A stretch of DNA of 64,000 bases from Rhodococcus tukisamuensis NBRC 100609. GTDB lineage: Bacteria; Actinomycetota; Actinomycetes; Mycobacteriales; Mycobacteriaceae. This document shows, piece after piece, positions 16,829 through 25,732 of this stretch (its first letter is position 1; every line of letters starts with the position of its first letter). The notes under the pieces were generated by a model. That model did not search any database, was not told where the DNA came from, and worked only from the letters and a program-made list of their open reading frames with translations. The stretch spans positions 89,085 to 153,084 of the forward strand of contig NZ_BCXG01000010.1 in NCBI RefSeq assembly GCF_001894985.1. The letters run 5' to 3'. The translations under genes and the position numbers were made by a program.

Positions 16829-17113
16829 TCAGCATGTGGCCAGGGCGTGCTCCCGGGCGCTACAACACAGGAGTTCGCCCGAACAGCTCACGCACGATGT
16901 GGCGGCGATCAGCCGGGTCAGGCCGGCGTGGATGCCCTCGAGCTCGGGCAATGTCATGCCGAGCATTTTGATGGTCGGGCGGGAGATCGATGATGACCTG
17001 TCGTTCGTCGGGTGCGGGTGCGGGTGCGGGTGCGGGTAATCAGGCAGGCGCTCGAGCAGTGGCGACAGGGTGGAGTCAAGTTGGATCGCGTCACCTGTCG
17101 CTTTCACCGACAT
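16829..17113 (-). CDS. Hypothetical protein with a His-Pro repeat
   Basis: 94 residues. DAIQLDSTLSPLLERLPDYP leads into (HP)4, then TIKMLGMTLPELEGIHAGLTRLIAA and a Cys-rich end (CVSCSGELLCCS). The ATG overlaps the upstream small gene by 23 bp, which suggests coupling. No family recognised. The HP stretch stems from a 6-base tandem repeat. Could be spurious. Confidence 0.4.
   Translation of the reverse strand: MSVKATGDAIQLDSTLSPLLERLPDYPHPHPHPHPTNDRSSSISRPTIKMLGMTLPELEGIHAGLTRLIAATSCVSCSGELLCCSAREHALATC
17013..17038. repeat. Short tandem repeat of gtgcgg
   Basis: About four copies of the hexamer gtgcgg within the His-Pro gene. Repeat number could vary by slippage without shifting frame, because the unit is two codons. 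Confidence 0.6.
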
Positions 17114-17333
17114 CGACGCCTCGCCTCACAGTGCCGACATCACCAGGTACTGCGAGTCCTGTCGAAACATGCTCGGGAATGACAGTGCCCGTGCGGTAGA
17201 TCAGGGCTCGCGTCAGCGCACCCACCGCTCGAGTCTGGACCTCCAGTGCCGCATCGACAGCCGCCAACGCAAACACAGCCGGGCCTCCGATCCACAACGG
17301 AACACGCACTACTCCTCCTCGGGGTATCACCAA
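17091..17333 (-). CDS. Small hypothetical protein, possibly membrane-associated
   Basis: 80 residues. The N-terminal region is moderately hydrophobic (VVRVPLWIGGPAVFALAAVDAALEV). A helical stretch (TRAVGALTRALIYRTGTVIPE) and a Gly/Val-rich end follow. It overlaps the His-Pro gene on the same strand. No recognised family. Confidence 0.4.
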   Translation of the reverse strand: MVIPRGGVVRVPLWIGGPAVFALAAVDAALEVQTRAVGALTRALIYRTGTVIPEHVSTGLAVPGDVGTVRRGVDVGESDR

Positions 17334-17413
17334 TCTGAAACGCCGTAGCGAAACGCCAGCTCATCGATGGGATCCGGTGGTGGACACCAACACCCCGCCG
17401 TGAGCACCTCCGG

Positions 17414-18607
17414 TCAGACCCGTGCACCCACGGCCGCGTGGCGGTACACGGCGGTCTCGAAGTCCAGATAGCCGCCGAACGAGGTGGGGTCGGCAAAGGG
17501 CAGGATCTGCGTGGCCCAGTAGCCGGCGACACCGGTGCGCCGGTCGATCCAGTAGTACGAGTTGGCCAGTCCGGCCCACCCGAGGGATCCCGCAGGCCGC
17601 CCGGTGGACGCGTCCTCCTCGTTCACCATGAAGGTGTATGCCCACGACTTGCGCTGTCCCGGAAAGAATTCGGCATCGTTGGAGAGGGTGGGAATCACCC
17701 CGGGCAGCATCGTCACCTCTTGCCCGTCGAGGCCGCTGCGCGCCGCGGCCGCCGCCGTGTCAGCGCGCAACACCCGGCCACCCGGCGCGTCGCCGTCGTT
17801 CAGCCACATCCGCAGGAACTTCAGGTAGTCGCCCACCGTGGAGTACAGGCCGTGCCCGCCCATGTGGACCTCCGGGTCCTGGGGCAGCACCAGGTCCAGC
17901 GGGGTGAGGCTCCCGTCGGCCTCCCGCTGGTGGATGGCGGCCCGGCGGCTCGCCATCGACCCGGTCAGGGCGAACGACGTGTCGCGCATGCCCAGCGGCT
18001 CAAACACGCGCTCGGCCATCACCGCGCCGAGCCGCTTGCCGCGGACGGCCTCGACGACCTGACCCGCCCAGTCGATGTTCGACCCGTACTGCCACTTCTC
18101 ACCGGGATCGAAGAGCAGCGGCGTCGTCAGCGACGCCTTGGCCCCGGTGATCACGCTGGGCTGGCCGTGCTCCACGCCGAGCCTGTTGTAGACCTCGTCG
18201 AAGAACTCGTAACCGAAACCCGCGGTGTGCAGCAACAGCATCCGCGTGGTGATGTCCCGCTTCGGGGCCCGCAGCACCGGAGCGCCCTGCCCGTCGAAGC
18301 CATCGATGACTTGGATGTCGCCGAGCGCGGGGACGTATTCACGCGCGGGTGCGTCGAGGTCGAGCAGGCCCTCTTCGGCACACTGCAACACCGTGGTGCC
18401 GGTGATCGCCTTGGTGGTGGAGAAGATCGCGAAGACGGTGTCGGCGGTCATCGGCTGGTCACCGGCCAGCGACCGGACGCCCGCGGCGCCCTCGAAGACG
18501 GTCCCGTCGCGGTCGGTGACCATCGCGACCACGCCGGGCACCCGAGGTGCACCATCCCGGGTCACACCCTCGAGAACCGCGCCGAGCGCGGCGTTGAGAT
18601 CGGACAT
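17414..18607 (-). CDS. Beta-lactamase-fold serine hydrolase (EstB-like esterase family)
   Basis: A 397-residue protein. The SxxK nucleophile motif is in [19 protein letters not shown] (~70), the Tyr motif in [15 protein letters not shown] (~180) and a terminal HGG-like motif in [18 protein letters not shown]. No export signal is seen, so it is probably a cytosolic esterase or carboxypeptidase-like enzyme rather than a resistance lactamase. The start ATG 18607 has AGGAGAG 6 bases upstream. Next to an AraC regulator on the same strand, which may control it. Confidence 0.85.
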   Translation of the reverse strand: MSDLNAALGAVLEGVTRDGAPRVPGVVAMVTDRDGTVFEGAAGVRSLAGDQPMTADTVFAIFSTTKAITGTTVLQCAEEGLLDLDAPAREYVPALGDIQVIDGFDGQGAPVLRAPKRDITTRMLLLHTAGFGYEFFDEVYNRLGVEHGQPSVITGAKASLTTPLLFDPGEKWQYGSNIDWAGQVVEAVRGKRLGAVMAERVFEPLGMRDTSFALTGSMASRRAAIHQREADGSLTPLDLVLPQDPEVHMGGHGLYSTVGDYLKFLRMWLNDGDAPGGRVLRADTAAAAARSGLDGQEVTMLPGVIPTLSNDAEFFPGQRKSWAYTFMVNEEDASTGRPAGSLGWAGLANSYYWIDRRTGVAGYWATQILPFADPTSFGGYLDFETAVYRHAAVGARV

Positions 18608-18725
18608 TCCACTCTCCTGCCATGTCAGGGTCAATGTGGGACGTGATGCTAGGGCCGAGCGGCGGGGTACGACGTCTCGCTTCGGCACGACCCGTCTCGG
18701 TTCGGCACAAACCTCATGGCGCGCG

Positions 18726-19739
18726 TCAGAGTCGCGCCCGGCGCACGGTCTCGGCCGGGTTCTCGCCGAAGCGGCGGCGGTAGGCCGCGGCGAATATCCC
18801 CATGTTGACGTAGCCCCAGGCCCCGGCGGCCTCGGTCACCGTCGTCGCCGGTCGCGTCAGCAGCTCCCTCCGCACCCCCTGCAGGCGCTGTTCACGCAGG
18901 TAGTCACGCGGGGTGGTGTCGAGATATCGGCGAAACGCGCCCGAGAGTGCACGCACACCGACCCCCGCGGCGAGCGCGATCTCGGACGCCGTTGGCAGCT
19001 CGCGGGCGTTCTCGTCGATGTATCGCACGGCGCGACGCACGTAGCCGGGGGCATCGAGTTCGGTCGACGGGCCGAGGTCGGTGCCCGCGCGGGCGGCCCA
19101 GTCGGTGAGCAGTTGCGACCCGATCAACTCCTGCAGGTTGACAGCGATGCGGCCGCCGGCGGCACGGTCCGGGGCCTGCGCGAGGGTGCGCACGACGTAT
19201 TCCATCAGCGCCAACCAGGTACTACCCGGGCCGCCGATCACGCACTTGTGCTGCCACAGCTGATCGTCGGGAATGCGGCCCCACCAGCGCAGCGCCAGGT
19301 CCGCCAGCAGCTGGTGCGGGATGGTCAAGTTCAGCTGCAGGTGGTCCGGATCCGCTTCCAACTGGTAGTCGACGCGGCTGCAGTCGGCCACGAAAGTGCC
19401 GCCGCTAGTCACCTCGGCCGAGGTGCCGGGGGCCACCGAGTGCCGGGTGAGGCCGCGGATCGTAGTGAGCACCAAGACATTTCCTGCCTCTGGCGCGAAC
19501 TCGTCGATCGTGACTGGGACACCGTAGCCGAACCGGGTGAGCGTGATGTCGGCGATCTTCGCCGAGTACATGCTCGCCGCCGGTGTCAGACCGCGACCGA
19601 TCGGACGAACGACGTACGGCATGTAGACCGAGTCGGACCACGCCTTGATCTCGTCCCAGTCCTGTGACAGCGCCGACCGGCGCACCCCATCTGCTCTCCA
19701 GAGGGGGTCCAGGTTGATCGCGTCGGCTATCGGCTCCAT
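18726..19739 (-). CDS. AraC-family transcriptional regulator (AraC-binding-like domain type)
   Basis: A 337-residue protein. The N-terminal ~200 residues form the cupin-like ligand-binding domain of the AraC_binding_2 kind ([38 protein letters not shown]). The C-terminal double helix-turn-helix reads [40 protein letters not shown], then [38 protein letters not shown] precedes the ATG. It lies 118 bp upstream of, and in line with, the serine hydrolase gene, the likely target. Confidence 0.88.
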   Translation of the reverse strand: MEPIADAINLDPLWRADGVRRSALSQDWDEIKAWSDSVYMPYVVRPIGRGLTPAASMYSAKIADITLTRFGYGVPVTIDEFAPEAGNVLVLTTIRGLTRHSVAPGTSAEVTSGGTFVADCSRVDYQLEADPDHLQLNLTIPHQLLADLALRWWGRIPDDQLWQHKCVIGGPGSTWLALMEYVVRTLAQAPDRAAGGRIAVNLQELIGSQLLTDWAARAGTDLGPSTELDAPGYVRRAVRYIDENARELPTASEIALAAGVGVRALSGAFRRYLDTTPRDYLREQRLQGVRRELLTRPATTVTEAAGAWGYVNMGIFAAAYRRRFGENPAETVRRARL

Positions 19740-19856
19740 CGCTGGCCTCCGGTCGGCATGACCCCAGGATATGGGCGGACCTCGGCCGGGCGGGTGCGGG
19801 GACCTCCTCCGTCGGCCGGCGCGCCGCCAGGGGCCCGGCAGAGTGAGATAAACCCA

Positions 19857-20094
19857 TGTCAGACAGCCGGAGTAGATCGACCGACTGCTGGGCGTGACGA
19901 CCGTGGTGACCTAACGCGGCGGCGATGTTCGTGTGCCCGGCCAGTCGGAGCAAGCTGATGACGGTGTTGCGGAGGGCTGCCATGACCTGCGGTCCGGTGC
20001 CGGTGCGGATGGGTGCTTGGGTCTTCGTCGAAGACGACGTCCCGCACCCAGTGCAGTCGGTTCTCGATGCCCCCACGGCGGGCATGGGAGAGCC
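19857..20094 (-). pseudogene. ISAs1-family transposase, C-terminal remnant
   Basis: Two frames together give the typical ISAs1 transposase end: RGGIENRLHWVRDVVFDEDPS, then after a frameshift RTGTGPQVMAALRNTVISLLRLAGHTNIAAAL. The rest of the transposase is absent and no inverted repeats were found. A + strand frame from ATG 20084 to 20284 (Cys-containing, GGPYNALECWNLSGVVCG) could be the tail of another small secreted protein but has no start context. Confidence 0.7.
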
Positions 20095-20301
20095 AACGTG
20101 CAGTTCGCAAGGGGCGGTGACCGACTACGGAAGCTGGCCCGGCAGGACCGGGTACACGGGAGGGCCCTACAACGCGCTCGAATGCTGGAACCTCAGCGGC
20201 GTTGTCTGTGGTGTGGCTGTCGGCCCCTACGGACAGGCGTATCTCAGCATTCCTGCGACTGGCGTCTCCCATGCGCGCTGGTAGCACTTTCGTTTGACCA
20301 C

Positions 20302-20575
20302 CGAAGCTGTACAAGAGCATCGGCGCCTACAGCGGGTGCGCGGAGACCAGTACCCCGGCCGGTCGCGCCTACATGGACATGGTTGTCGACTCGCGTGGTG
20401 GCGGCGACGTCACGAACATGTGGGGCGCCAGAACGATCCGGCGTGGGTCGAGAACGCCCCTGTGGCCCAGGCCGAGAAGCTGCGCGGCCAGAACATGTAC
20501 ATCTCCACCGGAAACGGCCTGCCCGGCCCGCACGACACGTTCGAAGAGTCCGGCAGCAGCGCGAATGCTCTCCCG
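20302..20575 (+). pseudogene. Antigen-85-type mycolyltransferase remnant, copy 1
   Basis: Encodes YKSIGAYSGCAETSTPAG, RAYMDMVVDSRGGGDVTNMWG, then after a one-base loss NDPAWVENAPVAQAEKLRG and NMYISTGNGLPGPHDTFEESG: the middle part of a mycolyltransferase. ~260 bp are nearly identical to 46012-46265, including the same missing base. N-terminus, catalytic Ser and C-terminus are absent in this copy. Downstream to ~20740 the frame continues as unrelated sequence (RYQLVYSVDSWRTPG..) of unknown origin. Confidence 0.8.
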
Positions 20576-20828
20576 GATGCCCCTGTCCGGTACCAACTCG
20601 TCTACAGCGTCGACTCTTGGCGTACTCCCGGCGTCGACGATCTCCTCGCTCGGTTTGCCGCAGACGTCGACGTCCGCGTCCGTGAATCGGCAGCATGGGT
20701 CCGCTCCGAGCACCGCCGGACAGGCCGAGCTGAGGCGTAACAGCCAGGCCAACTGGGGCAGCGGGCGACCCCTACGTGCGATGGTGGACTCGTACAAGGG
20801 GTTCAGGGTGACCGGAGGGGAGCAGACG

Positions 20829-21206
20829 GTGCAGGTACGTCGTGCGGTAGCGGGTTTGGCAGTCACGGGTCTTGCTCTCGCAGTGGTGGGCTGCGGCAGC
20901 GGAGGCAATGAAGTTGCCGGTGTGGGAACAGACATCGCCGCGGCGGCGGAATCCGTACCCATTCCCGACAAGGTGGTCGTACACCGACCGGGCCTCATCG
21001 ACACCGACATCTCCCCGGCCGCGGTACCTGCATGGCCGGGACCGCACCCCTCCGAGTTCCTCGAGCCCAGCCCACCGTCGGGAGAGAGCGGTGAGATCGC
21101 CGGCGATCAGGCTGCGGCCGTGTATGTGGCGGCACTCGACAATCCAGACGCGCTGTGGAACGTGGGAGGCATTGTGCAGTGGCTGGTCGTCGATCTTCTT
21201 CCGTGA
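20829..21206 (+). CDS. Small lipoprotein
   Basis: 125 residues from GTG 20829, preceded by GGAGGGG. The signal is lipoprotein-type: MQVRRAVAGLAVTGLALAV followed by lipobox VVGC, acylated Cys near residue 22. The mature part is Pro/Ala-rich at first (VPIPDKVVVHRPG, PAWPGPHPSEFLEP) and ends with AAVYVAALDNPDALWNVGG. No known family. The frame is open much further upstream through the mycolyltransferase remnant, but the ribosome-binding site and lipobox fix the start. Confidence 0.6.
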   Translation: MQVRRAVAGLAVTGLALAVVGCGSGGNEVAGVGTDIAAAAESVPIPDKVVVHRPGLIDTDISPAAVPAWPGPHPSEFLEPSPPSGESGEIAGDQAAAVYVAALDNPDALWNVGGIVQWLVVDLLP

Positions 21207-21429
21207 GGGTCCTCCGCTAGGGCAGTAGCGCGCCGCACGCGTCGCCCACGCCTTCGAGGCATATCCAAACGCGCACAGCGTGGTGCCCGGCCGCCGCTGC
21301 CCAGAGGGCTCGAAGCCGAGCTGCATCTTCAGTGGGGCAGCGGCGAGTCCGATCACTAGGCGGCGCCGCGGGCGATCCCGGTATTCCTGACTCTGGTGCA
21401 CACGCTGCGTCAAGAATGCCTGATCGACG

Positions 21430-21714
21430 CCGAGCCCGTCACCGCCTGCACCGCCGCACGTGCGGCGAGTGGGCCGCGGGGCCGCCGGTCGCGCACCGAC
21501 ACGATCACGTACTTGCGGTACAGCGCGTGACCGCGCGGCGCGGGCGGGGGAGAGGAGTCGGCGGCACACGCACCGATGGGTGGTGCGTGGGCACTGGCGC
21601 CACCAGTGGTACCCGAGCGTGCAGCGGCACGTGCCGATCTGGATCACGGACTACATCGCCGGGCCGGAGAATGCGCCGATCGTGGTGCGCGACAAGGTCA
21701 CGCTGGTCGGCTGA
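21430..21714 (+). pseudogene. C-terminal fragment of a mobile-element-type protein
   Basis: The last ~47 codons (HRWVVRGHWRHQWYPSVQRH, WITDYIAGPENAPIVVRDKV) match the C-terminal end found in phage or plasmid proteins of Rhodococcus/Gordonia relatives. Upstream coding is broken across frames (DTITYLRYSA* in one). No start exists. 21207-21430 carries nothing supported. Confidence 0.45.
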
Positions 21715-22347
21715 CTAGGACGACCCGAATCCGAGACCGGCGAGGCTTCCGCCTGCCTCGGGATTCGGGGTGCCCTCGGGGGTGCCGACGGTCAGCGGGT
21801 ACAGCTTGAGCGAGGTGTACTTCGGCAGCATGTAGCCGTTGGCAGCTTCGTACTGGCCGCACACGAACCCCGCCACGTATTTGCCGTCCGCGACCGCAGG
21901 GATCACGGCCTCGCCAGACTGTCCGGCGTCCAGATAGAGAATGCGGGCAACCGTTGCCGGGTTCCCAGTCATCGCGCCGCTGGGGGAATCGGGCTGGTAC
22001 ATCAGCCAGCTCGCCCGGTTCGCCTCCAGATCGATGTCGGGGCTCGTGCGGATACGGTTGGCGCTCGCCTCGGTATGTACCCACGGCCCACGGCAACTGT
22101 TGGTCCCCGGCGCGCCCAAAGGGCCGGGCGTTCCGTGAACCGACATCGTCGCCCGGATGGTGTTGCCGTCAACTCGGATGGTGACGTCGGCGGGGAGCTC
22201 ATCGGTGGGGAGGTCGCCGGCGGCCGCGGTACCGGTGACGGCGATCGCTGCTGCCGAGCCGAGCACGCAACCAACTTCGACGACCTCAACTGCCGCACCG
22301 ACCAGCCCGGTCAACGAACCGCAGGAGACGGCGTCCACGTCGGCCAC
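21715..22347 (-). CDS. Hypothetical exported protein, start uncertain
   Basis: Up to 210 residues from GTG 22347. A hydrophobic stretch (GAAVEVVEVGCVLGSAAAIAVTG) could serve as a signal segment and the downstream DELPADVTIRVDGNTIRA begins a beta-rich domain. Later segments: NSCRGPWVHTEASANRI, ARILYLDAGQSGEAVIPAVADG and YVAGFVCGQYEAANGYMLP. The beta-rich domain has two Cys. No ribosome-binding site was found for the GTG and the frame stays open upstream, so the 5' end may be altered. No family recognised. Confidence 0.55.
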   Translation of the reverse strand: MADVDAVSCGSLTGLVGAAVEVVEVGCVLGSAAAIAVTGTAAAGDLPTDELPADVTIRVDGNTIRATMSVHGTPGPLGAPGTNSCRGPWVHTEASANRIRTSPDIDLEANRASWLMYQPDSPSGAMTGNPATVARILYLDAGQSGEAVIPAVADGKYVAGFVCGQYEAANGYMLPKYTSLKLYPLTVGTPEGTPNPEAGGSLAGLGFGSS

Positions 22348-22478
22348 CCCAGGAACCGCCGGGAATGTCGTTGGGCGGTGTGGACCAGGACGACCGACCG
22401 GACGCCGGACTCCTTCGGCACCGGTACTGGATCCGCTGACCGCGTCTGCTTGGTCTGGATGGCGGCCCGGTCCTGTGG

Positions 22479-22967
22479 TTACAGCTCGAGGTGGTCGACG
22501 CAGCGTGAGAGCAGCGAGGTGAGGGTGGGCGATGCGCCGGTATCGGGTGCCGCGGTGATCACCAGTCGTGCCCGCGCCGCGGTTCCGGTGAGAATGCGTC
22601 CGAGAACCACCTGCTGGGGCGGCGGCAGGTGTTCCACGTTCTCGATGGTGAGCACCCCCTCGTGGGTGAGCACCAACTCGACCATCCGCGCGATCCAGGA
22701 CTGTTCGCCTTCGCGGGCGAGATCGGCTGCGTCGATCCGTGTCACCTCGAGCCGGCCGGCGATGTCCCGGACGAGGGCACTGCGAGCCGGCCCCGGCGCA
22801 CCGGTGACGGCCACGGTGGACGATGCGGTGCGCAACCGTTCCCTCGCTAAGTGACGGCTCGGTTCATCGACTGCACACGCGTCTGCGGCAGTGGCCGTGC
22901 GCGGCGCCACGGTCGTGGGTTGCACTACTGCACCGGGTTCGGGTCGAGCATGTTCGGTGTCCATCAT
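22479..22967 (-). CDS. Truncated, degenerate AAA+ (sigma-54-activator-like) domain protein
   Basis: 162 residues. LARERLRTASSTVAVTGAPGPARSALVRDIAG resembles the Walker A region of Fis-type regulators but lacks the GKT/S lysine. WIARMVELVLTHEGVLTIENVEHLPPPQQ corresponds to their Walker B. The product stops at RCVDHLEL, before the rest of the ATPase and any DNA-binding domain. Actinobacterial AcoR/Fis-like regulators often carry this degenerate ATPase, so this is either a derived stand-alone piece or a remnant. GGAGGT precedes tandem ATGs at 22967. It is the last gene of a five-gene - strand run after the wax ester synthase. Confidence 0.5.
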   Translation of the reverse strand: MMDTEHARPEPGAVVQPTTVAPRTATAADACAVDEPSRHLARERLRTASSTVAVTGAPGPARSALVRDIAGRLEVTRIDAADLAREGEQSWIARMVELVLTHEGVLTIENVEHLPPPQQVVLGRILTGTAARARLVITAAPDTGASPTLTSLLSRCVDHLEL

Positions 22968-22978
22968 GGACCTCCACC

Positions 22979-23140
22979 TCACCGGTCGGCCGGGGTCTTC
23001 GACAACCACCGTTCCCCCGTGCAGAACGAGCGGCGGCGTGGGTCGCGGCGGTCAGGTCGCCGGAGGGCCGCCTGCAGGGCAGCGGTGCCGCCGATCCCGG
23101 CGGTCAGCACCAGCAGTAGTTGTGCCACGTTGGTATTCAT
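22979..23140 (-). CDS. 53-residue membrane-anchored peptide
   Basis: ATG 23140 to TGA 22979. The product is MNTNVAQLLLVLTAGIGGTA followed by an Arg-rich tail (ALRRPDRRDPRRRSF, then TGERWLSKTPADR): one N-terminal hydrophobic helix and a strongly basic cytoplasmic tail. Its ATG overlaps the stop of the preceding 46-residue gene (ATGA), so the two are probably translationally coupled. The next gene starts 12 bases on. Confidence 0.5.
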   Translation of the reverse strand: MNTNVAQLLLVLTAGIGGTAALQAALRRPDRRDPRRRSFCTGERWLSKTPADR

Positions 23141-23277
23141 GCCGACGTCCTCTCCGTTGAGTCGTTCTCGTCGTGGGCAAACATGGCCTCGATTCGGGCC
23201 TTGATCTCCTCGGTGCTCATCGAGCCGCCGTGTGCGGTGGTCAGGTCGGTGGGTGTGGTCGTCGTCGATGCGTTCAT
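23137..23277 (-). CDS. 46-residue acidic peptide
   Basis: ATG 23277 to TGA 23137. The N-terminus is Thr-rich (MNASTTTTPTDLTTAHGG), followed by a predicted amphipathic helix (MSTEEIKARIEAMFAHDEND). The second ATG (MSTEE) could be an alternative start. No membrane segment. It lies between two membrane peptide genes behind the wax ester synthase and overlaps the next gene by ATGA. Unknown function. Confidence 0.5.
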   Translation of the reverse strand: MNASTTTTPTDLTTAHGGSMSTEEIKARIEAMFAHDENDSTERTSA

Positions 23278-23341
23278 AGGTGCTCTTCCTGTCGCGAAGT
23301 GGTGAGTCGTGCTGTGTGCTCGGGGCGGGTTTCGTTTGTCG

Positions 23342-23530
23342 TCAGATCATGAGGTCGACGAGGACGACGTACGCGACGGTGAGGACCGCGATCAGCGCGC
23401 ACAGCGCGATCGATCCGGTCAGTACCAGGGCCGGTACCGAGGCCGCCACCCCGGCGCCGAGCGCGATGGCCGACGTCGCACGGAACCGGGAGACCGGCGG
23501 CCGTATGGGGGCCTGGTCGGGGTCGGGCAT
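23342..23530 (-). CDS. 62-residue membrane protein
   Basis: ATG 23530. The polar, Pro-rich head (MPDPDQAPIRPPVSRFRA) is followed by two hydrophobic segments (AIALGAGVAASVPALVLTG and IALCALIAVLTVAYVVLVDLMI). It starts 11 bases after the stop of the wax ester synthase gene, so it is probably cotranscribed with it. Unknown family. Confidence 0.55.
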   Translation of the reverse strand: MPDPDQAPIRPPVSRFRATSAIALGAGVAASVPALVLTGSIALCALIAVLTVAYVVLVDLMI

Positions 23531-23541
23531 GCCGGCGGGTT

Positions 23542-24927
23542 CTACAGGCCGACGGCGTGTTCGAGGGCGCCGAGTTCGTCGTCGAGGTGGCCGAGCATCG
23601 GCGCCAGGGGAGGCAGGCTGCGTCGGCAGGCGGTCAGCCCGAACGCGATCTCGTCGTCGGTGCTGGCGCAGGTGATGTTCAGGGCCTGCCCGTCCACCGG
23701 GACCGACAGCGGGTACAGCGCGGTCATGCGGGCACCGTTCCAGTACAGCGGTGTGCCAGGTCCGGGCAGGTTGGAGATCATCACGTTCGCCGGCCGGACG
23801 GGTCCTCCGAGCCCGAGCATGCCGAGGGCGAGCGGGGCGGCGCCGAGGGCGCTGGTCGCCAGGCTCTGCACCGAACTCATGGCGCGCATCGCGTCCTTGC
23901 CCTCCGACATGGAGGTGCGCACGACCTCGAGGCGCCGCGCCGGATCGGCGAGGTGGGTGGCGAGATTGCACATCAGCGTCCCGATCGCGTTGCCGGCCTT
24001 CTCATCCAGAGGGTCGCGGCGCAGCGAGACGGGCACCATGGCGATCAGCGGACTCTCGGGGAGTGCGTCGAGGCCGCCCATGTAGGCGCGCAGGGCGCCG
24101 GAGCACATCGCGAGCACCACGTCGTTGACGGTGGCGTCGGCGTGCTTGGCGACCAGGCGGAGCCGTTCGATCGGCCAGGACCGCGCCGCGAACCGCCGGG
24201 CCCCGCCGATCGGCACGTTGAGCATGGACTTGGGTGCGGCGAGCGAGAGGGATCCGCCGCGATCGCGGCGGGCGCGGTCGACGGTCCCTGCCAGCGCCGG
24301 CAGCAGGCCGGCGACCTCGCCGACGATGCCGCGGGCGGTGCGCAGGACGGCCGCGGGCAGGTCGAGCGTGTGGCCGCAGGTGGGCGGGTCCGGCACGAGC
24401 CGGAGCCCGCGGCGCTCGCGCACCAGCGGCTCCCACGGTGCGGGCATCTCACGCGCGTCCGGGTCCTCGCTGAGCGCGCTACGTAGCAACTTCATCGCCG
24501 AGACGCCGTCCGCGAGGGCGTGGTGGATCTTGAAGTACACGGCGAAGCGTCCGTCTGCGAGTCCCTCGATCAGGTGCATCTCCCACAGCGGCCGGCTGCG
24601 GTCGAGCGGGGTGGCGTGCAGGCGGGCGACCAGCGCCATCAGTTCGGTGATCCCGCCGGGCTGCGGCAGGGCGTCGTGGCGGACGTGGTGGCCGAGGTCG
24701 ACATCGGTATCGGTGTCCCAGCCCCACTGGCCCAGCGTGGTCAGCGACCGCGCGGCCCGTTTACGCAGCAGCGGTGCCACGGCGCCACGGGCGAGCGCCG
24801 AATCGAGCATCGCGCGCACGTGGCGTGGGTCGGCGCCGCCCGGCGGCGCAAACAAGGCCAGGCCCCCGACGTGCATCGGATGGTCGCGGGACTCGCCGAG
24901 CAGGAACATCGAGTCGGTCGGTGACAT
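23542..24927 (-). CDS. Wax ester synthase / diacylglycerol acyltransferase (WS/DGAT)
   Basis: A 461-residue enzyme of the bacterial WS/DGAT family that makes triacylglycerols or wax esters from acyl-CoA. Evidence: N-terminal SPTDSMFLLGESRDHPMHVG, the active-site HHxxxDG motif (FKIHHALADGVSAMKLLR, ~130), RFAARSWPIERLRLVAK, TVNDVVLAMCSGALRAY, and the C-terminal NVMISNLPGPGTPLYWNGA. ATG 24927 gives the family's usual N-terminus; GTG 24939 is a possible start with AAGGG upstream. It heads a run of four very small genes. Confidence 0.92.
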   Translation of the reverse strand: MSPTDSMFLLGESRDHPMHVGGLALFAPPGGADPRHVRAMLDSALARGAVAPLLRKRAARSLTTLGQWGWDTDTDVDLGHHVRHDALPQPGGITELMALVARLHATPLDRSRPLWEMHLIEGLADGRFAVYFKIHHALADGVSAMKLLRSALSEDPDAREMPAPWEPLVRERRGLRLVPDPPTCGHTLDLPAAVLRTARGIVGEVAGLLPALAGTVDRARRDRGGSLSLAAPKSMLNVPIGGARRFAARSWPIERLRLVAKHADATVNDVVLAMCSGALRAYMGGLDALPESPLIAMVPVSLRRDPLDEKAGNAIGTLMCNLATHLADPARRLEVVRTSMSEGKDAMRAMSSVQSLATSALGAAPLALGMLGLGGPVRPANVMISNLPGPGTPLYWNGARMTALYPLSVPVDGQALNITCASTDDEIAFGLTACRRSLPPLAPMLGHLDDELGALEHAVGL

Positions 24928-25410
24928 CGGGAGCAGCACGAGCCCTTGCCTTCCGTTCCCCAGCGCTAAGAGACCCGGCAAGAGGTCCTTCCCCCGAAGA
25001 ACTGCGGTTGTGGCGTGTCCAGCCGTAACGGTTGGATATGATTTGTGTCACTAATGTGCATTGCCGGTTCCTATTAAAGCCCATGTCAGACCTGTTGGTC
25101 TACTTGGGCATTCGTCGGTCAGGGCTGTTTGACACCGGTTTCGCATCGCCCGCGCCGCGCTCGGCGCGAAGCGCCAGCCCCGTTGTATTTCACGGTTCCG
25201 CCTGGTCGCCCCGGCGTTTCCCCCGCCCGGGGCGACTATTCTTACGATGTTCGAAACCGCCGTCGACGGCCGGGCGTCGACGCCGAAAGTTCTGCCGTGC
25301 CGTGGGCCGGGTTTCTTCCACTGTGTGAGCCTCAGGGGACCCCGGTCTCCACCTGGGCGAACGTCCAGCAAGGGCGCGCAACCTCGCCCGGCGACGCCCC
25401 GACGAGCCTT
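24928..25410. other. Intergenic stretch without supported gene
   Basis: Contains the likely upstream region of the wax ester synthase operon, including an AT-richer patch (25030-25080). No frame has a convincing start or family match. Confidence 0.4.
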
Positions 25411-25545
25411 TTAGAGAACTGCCTTCTCCAGGTCGGCGAGGGAGCGTTCGAGGTGGGCCGGGATCCGCCCGAACTGCGGGACGGTGCGGCGAGAGCCGAA
25501 CACCCCGACGTCGAGGGACTCGGCCCGGTCGGTTGTTGCAGCCAT
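25411..25545 (-). CDS. Possible 44-residue peptide
   Basis: ATG 25545 to TAA 25411. MAATTDRAESLDVGVFGS precedes a predicted helical, charged C-terminus (FGRIPAHLERSLADLEKAVL). The ribosome-binding site is weak (GGGGCGA). The end looks like a genuine protein C-terminus, so this may be a short gene or the tail of a deleted one. Confidence 0.3.
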   Translation of the reverse strand: MAATTDRAESLDVGVFGSRRTVPQFGRIPAHLERSLADLEKAVL

Positions 25546-25732
25546 TCGCCCCGAGCGCCGGGTTCGCGATGACAACCGCCACGGGGAATGCTCGCCTCAC
25601 AGGTGGTCGACCGCCTCGACCGCGTCGATGCCGATCCGGGGCATCGCACTCGGCCGCACCACTCGCCGCCGCCGTCACGCAGGGGCTGTGACTACCGCCA
25701 CTACCGCAGCCACGGGTGTAGCGAGTGCGAGA

